Below, piece after piece: positions 17,313 through 26,420 of a DNA stretch of 38,410 nt (position 1 is the first letter of the stretch; each line of letters opens with the position of its first letter). The position numbers and the translations under genes are program-made. The notes beneath the pieces are model-generated. The model was not told the origin of the DNA. It did no database searches and saw nothing but the letters and a program-made list of their open reading frames with translations. Source of the stretch: Planctomycetota bacterium (GTDB taxonomy: Bacteria > Planctomycetota > UBA1135 > UBA2386); assembly GCA_020849665.1 (NCBI GenBank), contig JADLFX010000009.1:1-38410 (forward strand), read 5' to 3'.

Positions 17313-20300
17313 TCAGCGCCCGGTCTTCACCGGCAGCGGCGGCCGCACCGGCTTGGGCTTCGGCCGCTCCTGGATCGCCTTCATGACCAGCTCCACCGCC
17401 TTCTCGAGCTGCGCGTCGCGCCCGGCCAGGATGTCCTGCGGCTCGTTCTCGACCTCGAAGTCCGGATCCACGCCATGGCCCTCGATGGTCCACGCGCCCT
17501 GGTCCAGCTCGGTGTTGCCGAACTCGGGCACGTTCACGATGCCGCCATCCACCAGCGTGCCCCGGTTGGTGATCCCGACGATGCCGCCCCACGACCGCTT
17601 GCCCACCAGGGGGCCCAGGCCGGCGCGGCGGAACATGGCCGGGAAGATGTCGCCGTCGCTGGCGGAGTTCTGGTTGAGCAGGCAGACCAGGTGGCCATGG
17701 AATACGCCGTCGGGGTACGGCGTGAAGCCGGTGGTGCGTCCGAAGGTGCCCATCAGCAGCACCCGGCGCAGGCGCTCGATCACCATGCGCGAGATGTTGC
17801 CTCCGCCGTTGGCGCGCACGTCGATCACCAGCCCCTCCTTGTCCAGCTGCGGGTAGTACCACTTCACGAACTCGCGGATCCCGTCCTCGCCCATGTCGGG
17901 GAGGTGCAGGTAGCCGACCCGGCCCTGGGTCATGCGCGCCACGCGCTCGCGGTTGTCGTGGGTCCACTGCCAGTAGTTCAGCTGGGTCTCCGAGGCGATG
18001 CCGCGGTAGCGCACCTCGCGCGCGCCCTCGCGCGCCGGCTGGTCGTTCACCAGGAGGGTGACCGGCTGGTCGCCGAGGTGGCGCAGCAGGCGGTAGGGGT
18101 TGTCGGGCGCCTTCAGCTCCTGCCCGTCGATGGCCAGGACGTAGTCGCCGACCGCGACCTGCACGCCCACCTCGGTGAGCGGCGAGCGGTAGCGGGCGTC
18201 GTCGTTCTCGCCGCGCAGGATCCGCGCGATGCGGTAGCGGCCGCTGGCCGGGTCGAGGGCGAAGCGCGCGCCGGGCAGGGCCGCACGCGGCCGCTCCGGC
18301 ATGTGCCAGTCGCCGCCGCTCACGTAGGCGTGCCCGGCGTTCAACTCGGCCACCATCTCGCCCAGCACGTAGTTGAGCTCGGCGCGGTGGCCCAATCTGG
18401 CCACCAGCGGGCGGTACTGGGCGCGCAGCGCCTCCCAGTCGTAGCCGTGCATGTTCTCGGCGTAGAAGAAGTCGCGGTAGCGCCGCCACACCTCGTCGAA
18501 GATCTGCAGCCACTCGGCGCGCGGGTCGAGCTCCATGGTCAGCCCGGACAGGGCCACCGCCTTGCGGCTGGCCTTGCCGCCCAGGGTGGCATCCTGCACG
18601 AAGATCCGGTTGCCCTCGCGCACCAGCAGCTTCTTGCCGTTGGCCGAGAGGTCGTAGCCGTTCGCGTTGTCGGACACCTCGCCGGCCTTGCGTTCCTTGA
18701 GGTCGAAGGCGAGCAGGGCACCCGGGCGGTCGCTGGCCCGGCCGTAATAGAACGAGGGCGTGCGCGCGTAGAAGAGATGGGTCTCCCCGGCGCCGAGGCC
18801 CGCGAGGTTGTCGGCCTCGATCGGCAGTGCCTCGATGCGGGCCTCCAGGCCTTCCCAATCGATCCGTCCCGCGCCTGACGCGGGCCTGGACTCCTGGGCG
18901 GCGGGCCGGCTGGGCGCGGCCGCCGTGGCGGGCCTGGTCTCGGCTTCCACCTTCACCTCGTCGGAGCGGGGCGGCAGGAGCGGGCCGAGGTCCTTGCGCA
19001 GCGCCAGGGCGAACACGCCCGTCATGCGGTCGGGCTGGAAGTTGAACTCGATCGTGCCGATGCGCGGGGCGTAGCTGCGGCGGCCGAGGAAGAACAGCCG
19101 CTCGCCCTTGGCGTCGAAGGCCGGCGACGACGAGAAGCGCAGCGGATCGGTGACCCGGCGGATCTGCTGGTCGGCTTCCGACCAGATCCACACGGAGCGC
19201 ATGGCGAGCGACGCCTCGCTCTGCGACCAGGCCAGATGGCCGCTGCACGGCGACCACACGAAGTCCTGCAGCTGGCCGCGTTCCTCGTCGGCGATCTGCA
19301 GGGCCTTGGCGCCCGCCACCTCGACCACCCAGAGCCGGCCCTCCTTGTCGGAGAACGCGATCCGCTTGCTGTCCGGGGACCAGGTCGGCCGGTAGAGCAT
19401 GCCGCGCACGCCTTCGGTGAGCATGCGGGGCTCGCCGGAGCCGTCCTGCGCCACGATCCACACCTGTTCCTCGCCGCTCTTGTCGGAGACGTAGGCGACC
19501 CAGCGGCCGTCTGGCGACCACGCGGCCTGCTTCTCGTGCGCCCCGGGAGTGCGGGTCAGGTTGCGCGTGGGTCCGTGCTCGACCGGCACCGAGAACACCT
19601 CGCCGCGCGCTTCGACCAGGATGCGCTCGCCGCTCGGCGCGAGGCTCGCCGCCGCGGCCTGGCGCTCCACCGACACGCGACCCGGACGCCGGTGCAGGCC
19701 CTCGTCGGGGACCTCGATGGGCACCCGCGTGAGCGAGCGGTCCTTGCAGGAGAACACGTGCAGCTCGCCGGCGCGCTCCAACACGATGCGCGCGTCCTCG
19801 GCCCGGCTCGGCCAGCGCAGATCCCACTCGGTCTCGGTGGTCTCCTGCGCGGTCTCCTTGGTGCGCAGGTCGTAGCTCCAGAGGTTGGCCTTGCCGGTGC
19901 GATCGGTGAGGTAGTAGATCCGCTCGCCGATCCACATCGGGTCGCGGTCGTTGCGCGGGTCGTTGGTGATCTGCACCTGGGTGTTGGCAGCCAGGTCGTA
20001 GACGTAGAGCTCCTGGGCCCAGCCGCCCTGGTAGCGCTTCCAGGTGCGGAAGTCGCGCGTGAGCGGGCTGTAGGCGAGCTTCGTGCCGTCCGGCGAGAGA
20101 TCGCCGGCGCCCGACACCGGCATGGGCAGGGCCTCCTCCAATCCGCCGTCCAGGCCCACCGTGAAGAGGCGCGTACCGGTCAGGGTCCAGCCGTCGCGCT
20201 GGCTGCGGAACACCACGCGCCTGGCGTCCGGCGTCCAGCCGTGCACCTGATGGTCATGGCCCCAGCGGTCCGGGAGGGGTCCGCGCGCCGGGTAGAACGT

Positions 20301-20603
20301 GAGCTGGCGCGGCTCGCCGCCCTCGCTCGGGATCACGTACACCTGCTCGTCGCCGTCGATCTGCCCCGTGAACGCGATCCACTTGCCGTCGGGCGAGAAC
20401 TTGGGGAAGAGCTCGAGGCCGGAGTGGCTCGTGAGCCGGCGCGCGCGCCCGCCCTGCGCGGAGACCAGCCACAGGTCGCTGGCGTGGCAGAACACGATCT
20501 GGTCGCCATGCAGGTCGGGGAAGCGGAGCAGGTGCCCCTGGGCCGGGAGTGCGAGCGCGAGGCCGCAGAGCGCGGCAGCGGACAGGAGGGATCGCGGGAT
20601 CAT
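17313..20603 (-). CDS. Tricorn protease homologue (beta-propellers, PDZ, S41 core)
   Basis: Encodes 1096 residues from ATG 20603, which opens onto a signal peptide (MIPRSLLSAAALCGLALALP, cleavage near AQG). Residues about 25-330 and 350-640 form two sets of propeller blades with repeated strings such as FSPDGKWIAFTG and WSPDGRWVAYVSD, and the family marker WKRYQGG. A low-complexity Ala/Pro/Glu link is at about 560-590. The helical C1 domain follows, then a PDZ domain (about 760-850, VAVGDYVLAIDGQ) and the S41-type core with VIDVRANGGGN and LNQNSASDGD, where Ser982 is the likely nucleophile. Tricorn degrades peptides to short products; archaeal tricorn is cytosolic, but this one looks exported, as in many bacterial relatives. 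The length is normal (about 1030-1100). It heads a five-gene minus-strand run and is divergent from the DUF900 gene. Confidence 0.93.
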   Translation of the reverse strand: MIPRSLLSAAALCGLALALPAQGHLLRFPDLHGDQIVFCHASDLWLVSAQGGRARRLTSHSGLELFPKFSPDGKWIAFTGQIDGDEQVYVIPSEGGEPRQLTFYPARGPLPDRWGHDHQVHGWTPDARRVVFRSQRDGWTLTGTRLFTVGLDGGLEEALPMPVSGAGDLSPDGTKLAYSPLTRDFRTWKRYQGGWAQELYVYDLAANTQVQITNDPRNDRDPMWIGERIYYLTDRTGKANLWSYDLRTKETAQETTETEWDLRWPSRAEDARIVLERAGELHVFSCKDRSLTRVPIEVPDEGLHRRPGRVSVERQAAAASLAPSGERILVEARGEVFSVPVEHGPTRNLTRTPGAHEKQAAWSPDGRWVAYVSDKSGEEQVWIVAQDGSGEPRMLTEGVRGMLYRPTWSPDSKRIAFSDKEGRLWVVEVAGAKALQIADEERGQLQDFVWSPCSGHLAWSQSEASLAMRSVWIWSEADQQIRRVTDPLRFSSSPAFDAKGERLFFLGRRSYAPRIGTIEFNFQPDRMTGVFALALRKDLGPLLPPRSDEVKVEAETRPATAAAPSRPAAQESRPASGAGRIDWEGLEARIEALPIEADNLAGLGAGETHLFYARTPSFYYGRASDRPGALLAFDLKERKAGEVSDNANGYDLSANGKKLLVREGNRIFVQDATLGGKASRKAVALSGLTMELDPRAEWLQIFDEVWRRYRDFFYAENMHGYDWEALRAQYRPLVARLGHRAELNYVLGEMVAELNAGHAYVSGGDWHMPERPRAALPGARFALDPASGRYRIARILRGENDDARYRSPLTEVGVQVAVGDYVLAIDGQELKAPDNPYRLLRHLGDQPVTLLVNDQPAREGAREVRYRGIASETQLNYWQWTHDNRERVARMTQGRVGYLHLPDMGEDGIREFVKWYYPQLDKEGLVIDVRANGGGNISRMVIERLRRVLLMGTFGRTTGFTPYPDGVFHGHLVCLLNQNSASDGDIFPAMFRRAGLGPLVGKRSWGGIVGITNRGTLVDGGIVNVPEFGNTELDQGAWTIEGHGVDPDFEVENEPQDILAGRDAQLEKAVELVMKAIQERPKPKPVRPPLPVKTGR

Positions 20604-20672
20604 GGTGGTCGGTACGGGATGCGCGCGGCGCCTCGGCGCCGGACCGGCGCGGAGGGATAGAGGGACGTGGCC

Positions 20673-21845
20673 ATGGAATCCAGGCGAACCGTCGCGGATC
20701 CTGAGCGCGTGATCCTCGGCCTCTACTACGCCACCAATCGCCGCCACGAGGGTGCGGACCGCTGGCATCCCAAGCGCTACGGGCGGCATTTCAGCGACGA
20801 CGGCACGGAGAACCTGCGCTTCGGCTGGCTGGAGGTCGAGGCCGACGACGCGGCGGTGGCGCGCTGCCTCGCCGCCACCACCGGGCACGGCAGGGGGGAC
20901 GGCGAGGCCTTGACCAGGCTGCTCACCAAGGCCGCGGCCAGGGCCCGGATCGAGCCCTACCTCGAGCAGATCGATGCCGCTCGCTCCGAGGCCGGGCAGT
21001 CGCGGGCCCGGTTCGGTTCGAAGGCGATGTTCCGCGACCTGCAGAAGGACATGCTGCGCCGCAGCGACGTGCTCGTCTTCGTGCACGGATTCAACGTGGA
21101 CTGGGAGGCCGCGGTGGGCTCGGCCCTGGCGCTGCAGACGATGCTCGACCGCGAGGGCGTCGGCGATCCGGCGCAGCGCCTCGCGGTCGTGCTCTTCACG
21201 TGGCCGTCCGACGGGATGGCCCTGCCCTTCGTCAGCTACAAGTCGGACCGCACCGAGGCGATGGGTTCCGGCTTCGCGTTCGCGCGCGGGCTGCTGAAGG
21301 TGCGTGACTTCCTGGCGGCGCTCCAGGACCGGGCCGAGGGCGGCGGGCGCGCCTGCCCCCAGGACCTGCATCTGCTCTGCCACTCGATGGGCAACTACGT
21401 GCTGGAGAACGCGCTCGCACGGATCCGGGCGTTCACGCCGGGCGCCGCGCTGCCGCGCCTCTTCGAGCACGTGTTCCTCTGCGCGCCCGACGTCGACGCC
21501 GATGTCCTCGAACCCGGCAAGGCGATGGGCGACCTGCACGAACTGGCGCGGATGGTGACGGTGTACCACAACCGCGGCGACGTCGCCCTGCACGTGTCGG
21601 ACTACACGAAGGGCAACCCTGACCGCCTGGGCAGCCATGGCGCGGCACGGAGCGCGGTCCTGCCCGACAAGGTGCAGCAGGTGGACTGCTCGGCGATCGT
21701 CGGTGGCTGGATCGAGCACAGCTACCACATGAGCGGGCGGGTCAACGACGACATCCTGCTGAGCATCGACGGGTTCGGGTTGGAGGATCCGGCCCGGACG
21801 CGCGTGCGGCGCCCCGGCCATCCGAACCTGTGGACCATGCCGTGA
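20673..21845 (+). CDS. DUF900 family alpha/beta hydrolase
   Basis: Encodes 390 residues from ATG 20673 (GTG 20667 is two codons upstream; GAGGG at 20660-20664 suits the ATG). The N-terminal YYATNRR string is typical of DUF900. The hydrolase core shows VFVHGFNVDW (about 136-145, oxyanion region), FTWPSDG, and the nucleophile elbow CHSMGN with Ser238. Asp in LCAPDVDAD and the final His region (VYHNRGDVAL) would complete the triad. No signal peptide is seen, so a cytoplasmic esterase or lipase-like role is likely; the substrate is unknown. Its 3' end overlaps the start of the DUF2238 membrane protein gene, pointing to translational coupling. It is divergent from the tricorn gene with only 69 bases between the two starts. 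Confidence 0.88.
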   Translation: MESRRTVADPERVILGLYYATNRRHEGADRWHPKRYGRHFSDDGTENLRFGWLEVEADDAAVARCLAATTGHGRGDGEALTRLLTKAAARARIEPYLEQIDAARSEAGQSRARFGSKAMFRDLQKDMLRRSDVLVFVHGFNVDWEAAVGSALALQTMLDREGVGDPAQRLAVVLFTWPSDGMALPFVSYKSDRTEAMGSGFAFARGLLKVRDFLAALQDRAEGGGRACPQDLHLLCHSMGNYVLENALARIRAFTPGAALPRLFEHVFLCAPDVDADVLEPGKAMGDLHELARMVTVYHNRGDVALHVSDYTKGNPDRLGSHGAARSAVLPDKVQQVDCSAIVGGWIEHSYHMSGRVNDDILLSIDGFGLEDPARTRVRRPGHPNLWTMP

Positions 21846-22459
21846 GCGCCCGCGGCGCGCTGCTGGGCTGGTGCGTGGTCTGCGCGCTCTGGTCCGTGGC
21901 GGGTTGCAAGGACCTGGGCGTGTGGGCGTTCGAGCTGGTGCCAGGCTCGCTGGCCGTGGCGGCGCTCCTGGTCACCTGGCCGCGCTTCCGCTTCCGCAAC
22001 CTCGCCTACGTGTGCGCCGGCGTGCACTACCTCGTCCTCGCGGTGGGTGCGAAGTACACCTACGCCGAGGTGCCGCTCTTCGACGCGCTGGCCGAGTGGC
22101 TGGGTTGGCGCCGCAACCCCTTCGACCGCGTCGGGCACTTCTGCCAGGGACTGGTCCCGGCGGTGTTCCTCCACGAGTGGTTCGTGCGCGCCTCGGGGAT
22201 GCGGCGCGGGCGGATGCTGCCCGTCACCGTGGTGGCATGCGCCCTGGCGTTCAGCGCCCTGTACGAGATCCTCGAGATGGCGATGGTCCTGGTCTTCTAT
22301 CCCGAGGCGGGGCCGGAATGGCTGGGTACGCAGGGCGATCCGTTCGATGCGCAGTGGGACATGGGGATGGCCCTGGCAGGAGCGGTGCTCGCCGTCGTTC
22401 CGCCGCTGCGCATCGCGGAGCGCGCCCTGCCAAGGGAGCTGCCGGAGCAGGCCCCCTGA
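21842..22459 (+). CDS. DUF2238 (YjdF-like) integral membrane protein
   Basis: Encodes 205 residues from GTG 21842, which makes a GTGA overlap with the stop of the DUF900 gene; GTG 21830 is four codons upstream and equally possible. There are five or six hydrophobic segments. The family signature is present: NPFDRVGHFCQGLVP near the middle, a helix with SALYEILEM, then LGTQGDPFDAQWDMGMALAG. The family's role is unknown. Overlap with the hydrolase suggests joint expression and perhaps a shared substrate at the membrane, but that is inference. A 220-base gap follows before the next gene. Confidence 0.88.
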   Translation: MSARGALLGWCVVCALWSVAGCKDLGVWAFELVPGSLAVAALLVTWPRFRFRNLAYVCAGVHYLVLAVGAKYTYAEVPLFDALAEWLGWRRNPFDRVGHFCQGLVPAVFLHEWFVRASGMRRGRMLPVTVVACALAFSALYEILEMAMVLVFYPEAGPEWLGTQGDPFDAQWDMGMALAGAVLAVVPPLRIAERALPRELPEQAP

Positions 22460-22611
22460 GCTCCTGCCGCCCTCCGGGGCGGCGGTCGGCGAGCCTCGTC
22501 GCGCGGCAGGAGCCTGCTGCGGTGCACGTGTGCCGGCCGGCGCGCGGCGGCCCAGGCCGCGCGGCGGGCGCCGCGTCGGAGGTCCTGGCCCGCGCAGGGA
22601 ACTCCTCCGTA

Positions 22612-22617
22612 TAGCCT
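22612..22617 (+). promoter_or_regulatory. Possible -10 element TAGCCT
   Basis: TAGCCT lies 62 bases before ATG 22680 in the 220-base gap after the DUF2238 gene. It fits TANNNT and is AT-rich against its surroundings (CCGTATAGCCTG). No -35 is evident. Confidence 0.25.
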
Positions 22618-22679
22618 GTGCGTCGGAGCCGAGGATCCCCTCGGGCCCGGCCGCCGCTGCCCCCGCAACCAGGACCCGC

Positions 22680-23780
22680 ATGCCCCACCTCCCGCTCGCG
22701 CTCCCTCTCGCCACCGCAGCCCTCCTCGCGGCGGGGCTCACGGCCCAGAGCAGCCTCGTCTCGCCCGCGGGCCTCGCGCAGCGCGAGGGCAACTCCGGCA
22801 ACGCCTTCCCATTCGCCAACACCTCGGTCGCGGCCAGCCGCCGCTACCAGCAGGTGCACAGCGACCTCGGCGCCGCGACGCGCACGATCCGCGCGCTGCG
22901 CTTCCGCCTGAGCGAGACCACCCAGGGCTTCGGTGGCACGAGCTTCCTCGACCTGGAGATGGTGATGGGCCCCGCGGTGCCCTGGAACACCATCCAGACC
23001 GGCTTCGATCAGAACTGGACGGCCGCGCCCACCACGGTGATCGGGCGCAAGATCGTCCAGTTCGGGCCGCAGGGGGCCGGCGCGAGTCCGGGCCCGGCGC
23101 CGTTCGGCGACCAGCAGGGCCTCTTCCTGGACGCACCGTTCCTCCACGCGGGCCCCGGCTCGCTCGGCTGGGAGGTGCGCGTGCACGGCGCGGTGCAGAG
23201 CGGGGCGCTGGGCGCCAACGACGCGCACGCGGCGACGCCTGGCTACTTCGGACTCGCGAGCACGGGGGAGGGCTGCGTGGCCTCCGGTCAGAGCGGCGGG
23301 CGGATGTCCGTGCCGATCTCGGCGCTGGACGTGGGTGGGACGGTTGTCTTCGCCGCCGGACTCGTGCGGGGCCCGGCGAGCGCGCCAGCCCTCCTCGCCA
23401 TGGGAGTCGGCAATCCGAACCTGGCCCTGCCCGGACTCTGCGGGCGGATCTGCACCGACCTCCTCCTGGTCGTGCCCATGGGCAGCACCGATCCCTCGGG
23501 GGCGATCTCCAGCAGCGAGTCGGGGTTCCGGATCGTGCTGCCCAACACGTTCGGCGGCGCCAGGCTCCAGGTGCAGGCGCACGCGCTGGACATGTTCCGC
23601 TCCGATCCCCTCCGGGTGGCCAACTCCGACGGAGTGCAGGTCACGTTCCCGAATCCGGGCCTGCCCACGGTGCAGGCCTCGCGGCTCTTCAACAACGCCG
23701 GTGGCGTGCTCGCGACGCAGGGCCTCTTCCTGCCCGCGAGCATGGTGGGCTACGCGCTGGTGACGGAGTTCGTGTTCTGA
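22680..23780 (+). CDS. Secreted beta-rich protein of planctomycete type, function unknown
   Basis: Encodes 366 residues from ATG 22680 with a signal peptide (MPHLPLALPLATAALLAAGL, cleavage after TAQ). The mature part starts with EGNSGNAFPF and RRYQQVHSDLG, then alternates short hydrophobic strands with Gly/Ala/Pro turns, which suggests beta-sandwich folds. The final 90 residues (from about GFRIVLPNTFGGARLQVQAH) resemble the terminal domain of other exported proteins in this window. Four Cys residues are present (GEGCVAS, LCGRICTD), possibly paired outside the cell. I do not recognise a named family; I have the impression of large paralogue sets of this type in some planctomycetes. It converges with the DUF2231-like gene across 37 bases. 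Confidence 0.75.
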   Translation: MPHLPLALPLATAALLAAGLTAQSSLVSPAGLAQREGNSGNAFPFANTSVAASRRYQQVHSDLGAATRTIRALRFRLSETTQGFGGTSFLDLEMVMGPAVPWNTIQTGFDQNWTAAPTTVIGRKIVQFGPQGAGASPGPAPFGDQQGLFLDAPFLHAGPGSLGWEVRVHGAVQSGALGANDAHAATPGYFGLASTGEGCVASGQSGGRMSVPISALDVGGTVVFAAGLVRGPASAPALLAMGVGNPNLALPGLCGRICTDLLLVVPMGSTDPSGAISSSESGFRIVLPNTFGGARLQVQAHALDMFRSDPLRVANSDGVQVTFPNPGLPTVQASRLFNNAGGVLATQGLFLPASMVGYALVTEFVF

Positions 23781-23784
23781 GCGG

Positions 23785-23812
23785 ACGCGGCGGCCCGGTG
23801 AGGGTGCCGCGT
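23785..23812. terminator. Hairpin between convergent genes
   Basis: Seven-base arms ACGCGGC (23785-23791) and GCCGCGT (23806-23812) with a 14-base loop fill most of the 37-base gap between two converging stops. A bidirectional terminator is plausible; there is no T-run. Confidence 0.4.
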
Positions 23813-23817
23813 GCGGG

Positions 23818-24315
23818 TCAGCGGTGCTCGTTCTCTTCGCGCGCGGGCGCGGCCTTGCCGGGCTGCGCGTAGGCGGCGGCGGCCCCGTCGCGGTAGACGA
23901 GCTTGCCGCCCAGGTGGCCCGCGTACGCTCCCATGCCCGCGACGCCGAGCGAGGCCAGGAAGGCGAGGAGGGCGAACCAGCCCGCAGCCTTGACCGGAAC
24001 CACCGCGGCGGCGACCAGGATCACCAGGCCACCTGCCGCGGAGTAGGTGAACACCTTGGCGGCGCGTTCGTGGTCGTGGATGCCGGCCTTGGCCACGACC
24101 TGCTCCGCGCGATCCTCCTCGTTCTCGCCGCTCTGCATCCCCACGAACCCGCTCGCCACCAGGACCACCTGCGCCACGATCGGCAGGAGCCAGGTCTTGC
24201 GCGGAAACGCCGTCCTGCGCACGCCCAGGGCGAGGATCGCGACCAGGATCGGCATGAGGAAGGCCACGCCCAACGGGATGTGGACCACTGCGGGATGGAG
24301 CGGAAGGTCACCCAT
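23818..24315 (-). CDS. DUF2231-like membrane protein
   Basis: Encodes 165 residues from ATG 24315. That start is preferred over an upstream in-frame one (24480) because the family begins at LHPAVVHIPLG. Four hydrophobic segments are visible: about 11-30, 41-58, 95-112 and 116-135. A charged loop with SGENEEDRAEQVV and IHDHERAAKVF sits between the second and third. The HPxxVHxP string with two His residues is the hallmark of DUF2231, whose function is not known, although metal or heme contact has been suggested for similar His patterns. The tail is hydrophilic. It follows the beta-helix gene by 124 bases on the same strand. TAGAGC at 24324-24329 (minus strand) eight bases before the ATG may be a -10 of a near-leaderless transcript. 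Confidence 0.75.
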   Translation of the reverse strand: MGDLPLHPAVVHIPLGVAFLMPILVAILALGVRRTAFPRKTWLLPIVAQVVLVASGFVGMQSGENEEDRAEQVVAKAGIHDHERAAKVFTYSAAGGLVILVAAAVVPVKAAGWFALLAFLASLGVAGMGAYAGHLGGKLVYRDGAAAAYAQPGKAAPAREENEHR

Positions 24316-24439
24316 GACGGGAAGCTCTACGCCCCGGCGGGGGGAGAATGCCAACACGGGATGGCACACAGTGCCGCTTGCGCACGCGGCAGGGTGGCGC
24401 GCCCACGCCGGTGCGCGAGGCCGCGCCTGCGCCGGCCGT

Positions 24440-26368
24440 TCAGAGCCGGAACGGGGCGAGGTTGGAGAGCGCGCCCGCACCCGTGGGCGCGAGCAGGAAC
24501 GCCTGGGCGGCCAGCCCCACGCCTGCCGGCACGCTGCCAGCGACCAGCGTGACCGGCGGCGGTCCCGTGGCCACCACCAGAGGCGGGACGCCGAGATCGA
24601 GGAAGAGCGCTCCGAACGGCGGCAGGGGCGTCTCGGTCCCCGGCAGGCCGATCACCAGGACCGTGGTGCCGGCGGCCGACGCGAGGACGCGGAACTCCAC
24701 GCGCACTCCACCCGCGGCACTCGTGACGCCCACCGTGAGGCGCACCGGCGTGAATTCGTGCGCGCCGGGGTCGAGGCGTGCCACGAGGTCCAGGTTGCCG
24801 TCGATGAGACGCGGCACGTCGCCCACGTCCCTGCCGCCCGCAGTCCGGGCCGGGTCGCCGGCGTCGATGCACGGCGAGGCCGGCTGCAGCCGCAGATCGT
24901 CGTCGTCGTCGCCGCGCACGTTGTTGGCTCCGTCTGCGTCGGCGAAGAGCGGGTCGAGGTCGAAGCTGCCGGGGTACTCGCGCGGGTCGGGTGGCGGCTC
25001 GCCCGGCGGCGCCAGAAGCAGGTTCTGCACGCAGGACCAGCGCGGTTTCTGCCCCGCGCATTGCGATACACCCACCGTGCCGCGGCTGTCGGAGTTGCCG
25101 CGGAAGATGCAGTGGGTCACCGCGCCGGTGGTGTCGTAGAAGCGGGCCCCGCCGCCGCCGTCGCTGGCGGTGTTGGCCACGAAGGTGCAGCGTTCCACCG
25201 GCACCGCGTTGCCGGGCAGCACCGACATCGCCGCCAGCCCACCGCCGTAGCCGCCGGAGGATCCGCCGCTGATCGGATGCGCCTGTACGCGATTGCCGTC
25301 GAACTCGCAGTCGCGCACGGTCAGCGAGGCAATGGTGAAGAGCCCGCCGCCGGCGTGCGCGGTGTTGCCCAGGAATCGGCACGCCTCCACGACCGTCCCG
25401 TGGGCGAAGTTGAAGAGGCCGCCGCCGAAGCAGCCGCTCACCCCGCCGGGCATGAGCTGCGTGCCCACGTTGCCCACGAACCGGCAGCCGCGCACCATCC
25501 CCGGCGAGCCCTGGTCGAGGAACACGCCGCCGCCGGCGCCCCAGCCGCCCGCGCCGCGCGACGTGCAGTGGCGGAACTCGCAGTCCACGATGGTGGGCTG
25601 CGCCCCGTTCGCCGCGGCGATCGCGCCGCCCTTGCCGTCCGAGACCATGGTCTCGACGAAGCGGCAGTCCTGGAGGAGCGGCCTGCCTCCGGCCACGTGC
25701 ACCGCGCCGCCGTACCAGTACGAGATGCAGTGCGTGAAGCGGCATGCGCGCAGCGTCGGGGAGCCGTTCTGCACCAGGAGCCCCGCGCCGGCCCACTGCC
25801 AGCCGGTGGTGCCGACGGCCCAACCCTGCTGGATCACGAACCCGTCGCAGATCGCGGTGGCATCCACGCCGTTGGCCGTGAGGACGTGGTACGCGTTGCC
25901 GCCGAATCCGTTCGCGGTGAGGTACCAGCTCGCGCCGCTGCCGAAGGTGTCGTTCTGATCCAGGTCGCCGCTCAGGGCCGTGGGGTTGGTCTCGGGGTCG
26001 CGCTGCCAGCGCGCGGTCTCGACGCCGGCGAAGCCGCCGTAGAGGGCGACCCCGCTGCGCAGCGCGAAGCTGGCGTCGCGCTGACCCGCCGCACCGGGCA
26101 GGTAGAGGCCGCGTGCCACCCAGATCTCGCTGCCGGCACCCGCCGCCGCAAGCGCGGTCTGCAGGCTCGGGAATGCGTCTCGCCAGGAGGTCCCGTTGGC
26201 GGCTCCGCTCGCGTCCACCTTCACGTAGAGGACCTGGGCGTCGAGGAAGGGAGCACCCGCGAGGCCCAGCCACGCGGCAAGGAGCAGGGGCACGAGTGAT
26301 CGCGGATCCGCTGTGTGGGGACTGGCACGCACGGACGGCACGCTCGCACGCCGGGCCGAGAACCGCAA
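24440..26368 (-). CDS. Secreted right-handed beta-helix protein with choice-of-anchor Q type motif
   Basis: Encodes up to 642 residues. No ATG is available: TTG 26368 is preceded by GGGAA, and GTG codons at 26341, 26332 and 26296 are alternatives. From GTG 26332 the signal peptide would be of normal size (hydrophobic VPLLLAAWLGLAG, cleavage after DAQ). The mature start, LYVKVDASGAANGTSW, and then SLQTALAAAGAGSEIWVARG is the usual opening of pectate-lyase-like helices. Coils follow with repeated phrases such as CRFVG, CEFDGN and CTFVANTAS, each with Gly-rich turns and a conserved Cys. Near the end PASPCIDAGDP ... DPGAHEF matches the choice-of-anchor Q motif. The last 100 residues form a beta-rich domain ending LSNLAPFRL. 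Probably surface-exposed; whether it cleaves or only binds glycans is not visible. Confidence 0.85.
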   Translation of the reverse strand: MRFSARRASVPSVRASPHTADPRSLVPLLLAAWLGLAGAPFLDAQVLYVKVDASGAANGTSWRDAFPSLQTALAAAGAGSEIWVARGLYLPGAAGQRDASFALRSGVALYGGFAGVETARWQRDPETNPTALSGDLDQNDTFGSGASWYLTANGFGGNAYHVLTANGVDATAICDGFVIQQGWAVGTTGWQWAGAGLLVQNGSPTLRACRFTHCISYWYGGAVHVAGGRPLLQDCRFVETMVSDGKGGAIAAANGAQPTIVDCEFRHCTSRGAGGWGAGGGVFLDQGSPGMVRGCRFVGNVGTQLMPGGVSGCFGGGLFNFAHGTVVEACRFLGNTAHAGGGLFTIASLTVRDCEFDGNRVQAHPISGGSSGGYGGGLAAMSVLPGNAVPVERCTFVANTASDGGGGARFYDTTGAVTHCIFRGNSDSRGTVGVSQCAGQKPRWSCVQNLLLAPPGEPPPDPREYPGSFDLDPLFADADGANNVRGDDDDDLRLQPASPCIDAGDPARTAGGRDVGDVPRLIDGNLDLVARLDPGAHEFTPVRLTVGVTSAAGGVRVEFRVLASAAGTTVLVIGLPGTETPLPPFGALFLDLGVPPLVVATGPPPVTLVAGSVPAGVGLAAQAFLLAPTGAGALSNLAPFRL

Positions 26369-26420
26369 TTCCCGGTGGCGACGCGCGGCTGCCGCGCACG
26401 TGAGGGTTTCGGCAGCGCCG

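Noticed and set aside
16801..19935. Second minus-strand frame inside tricorn and DUF502
   Set aside because: Arg/Pro-rich out-of-frame translation that overlaps two clear genes.
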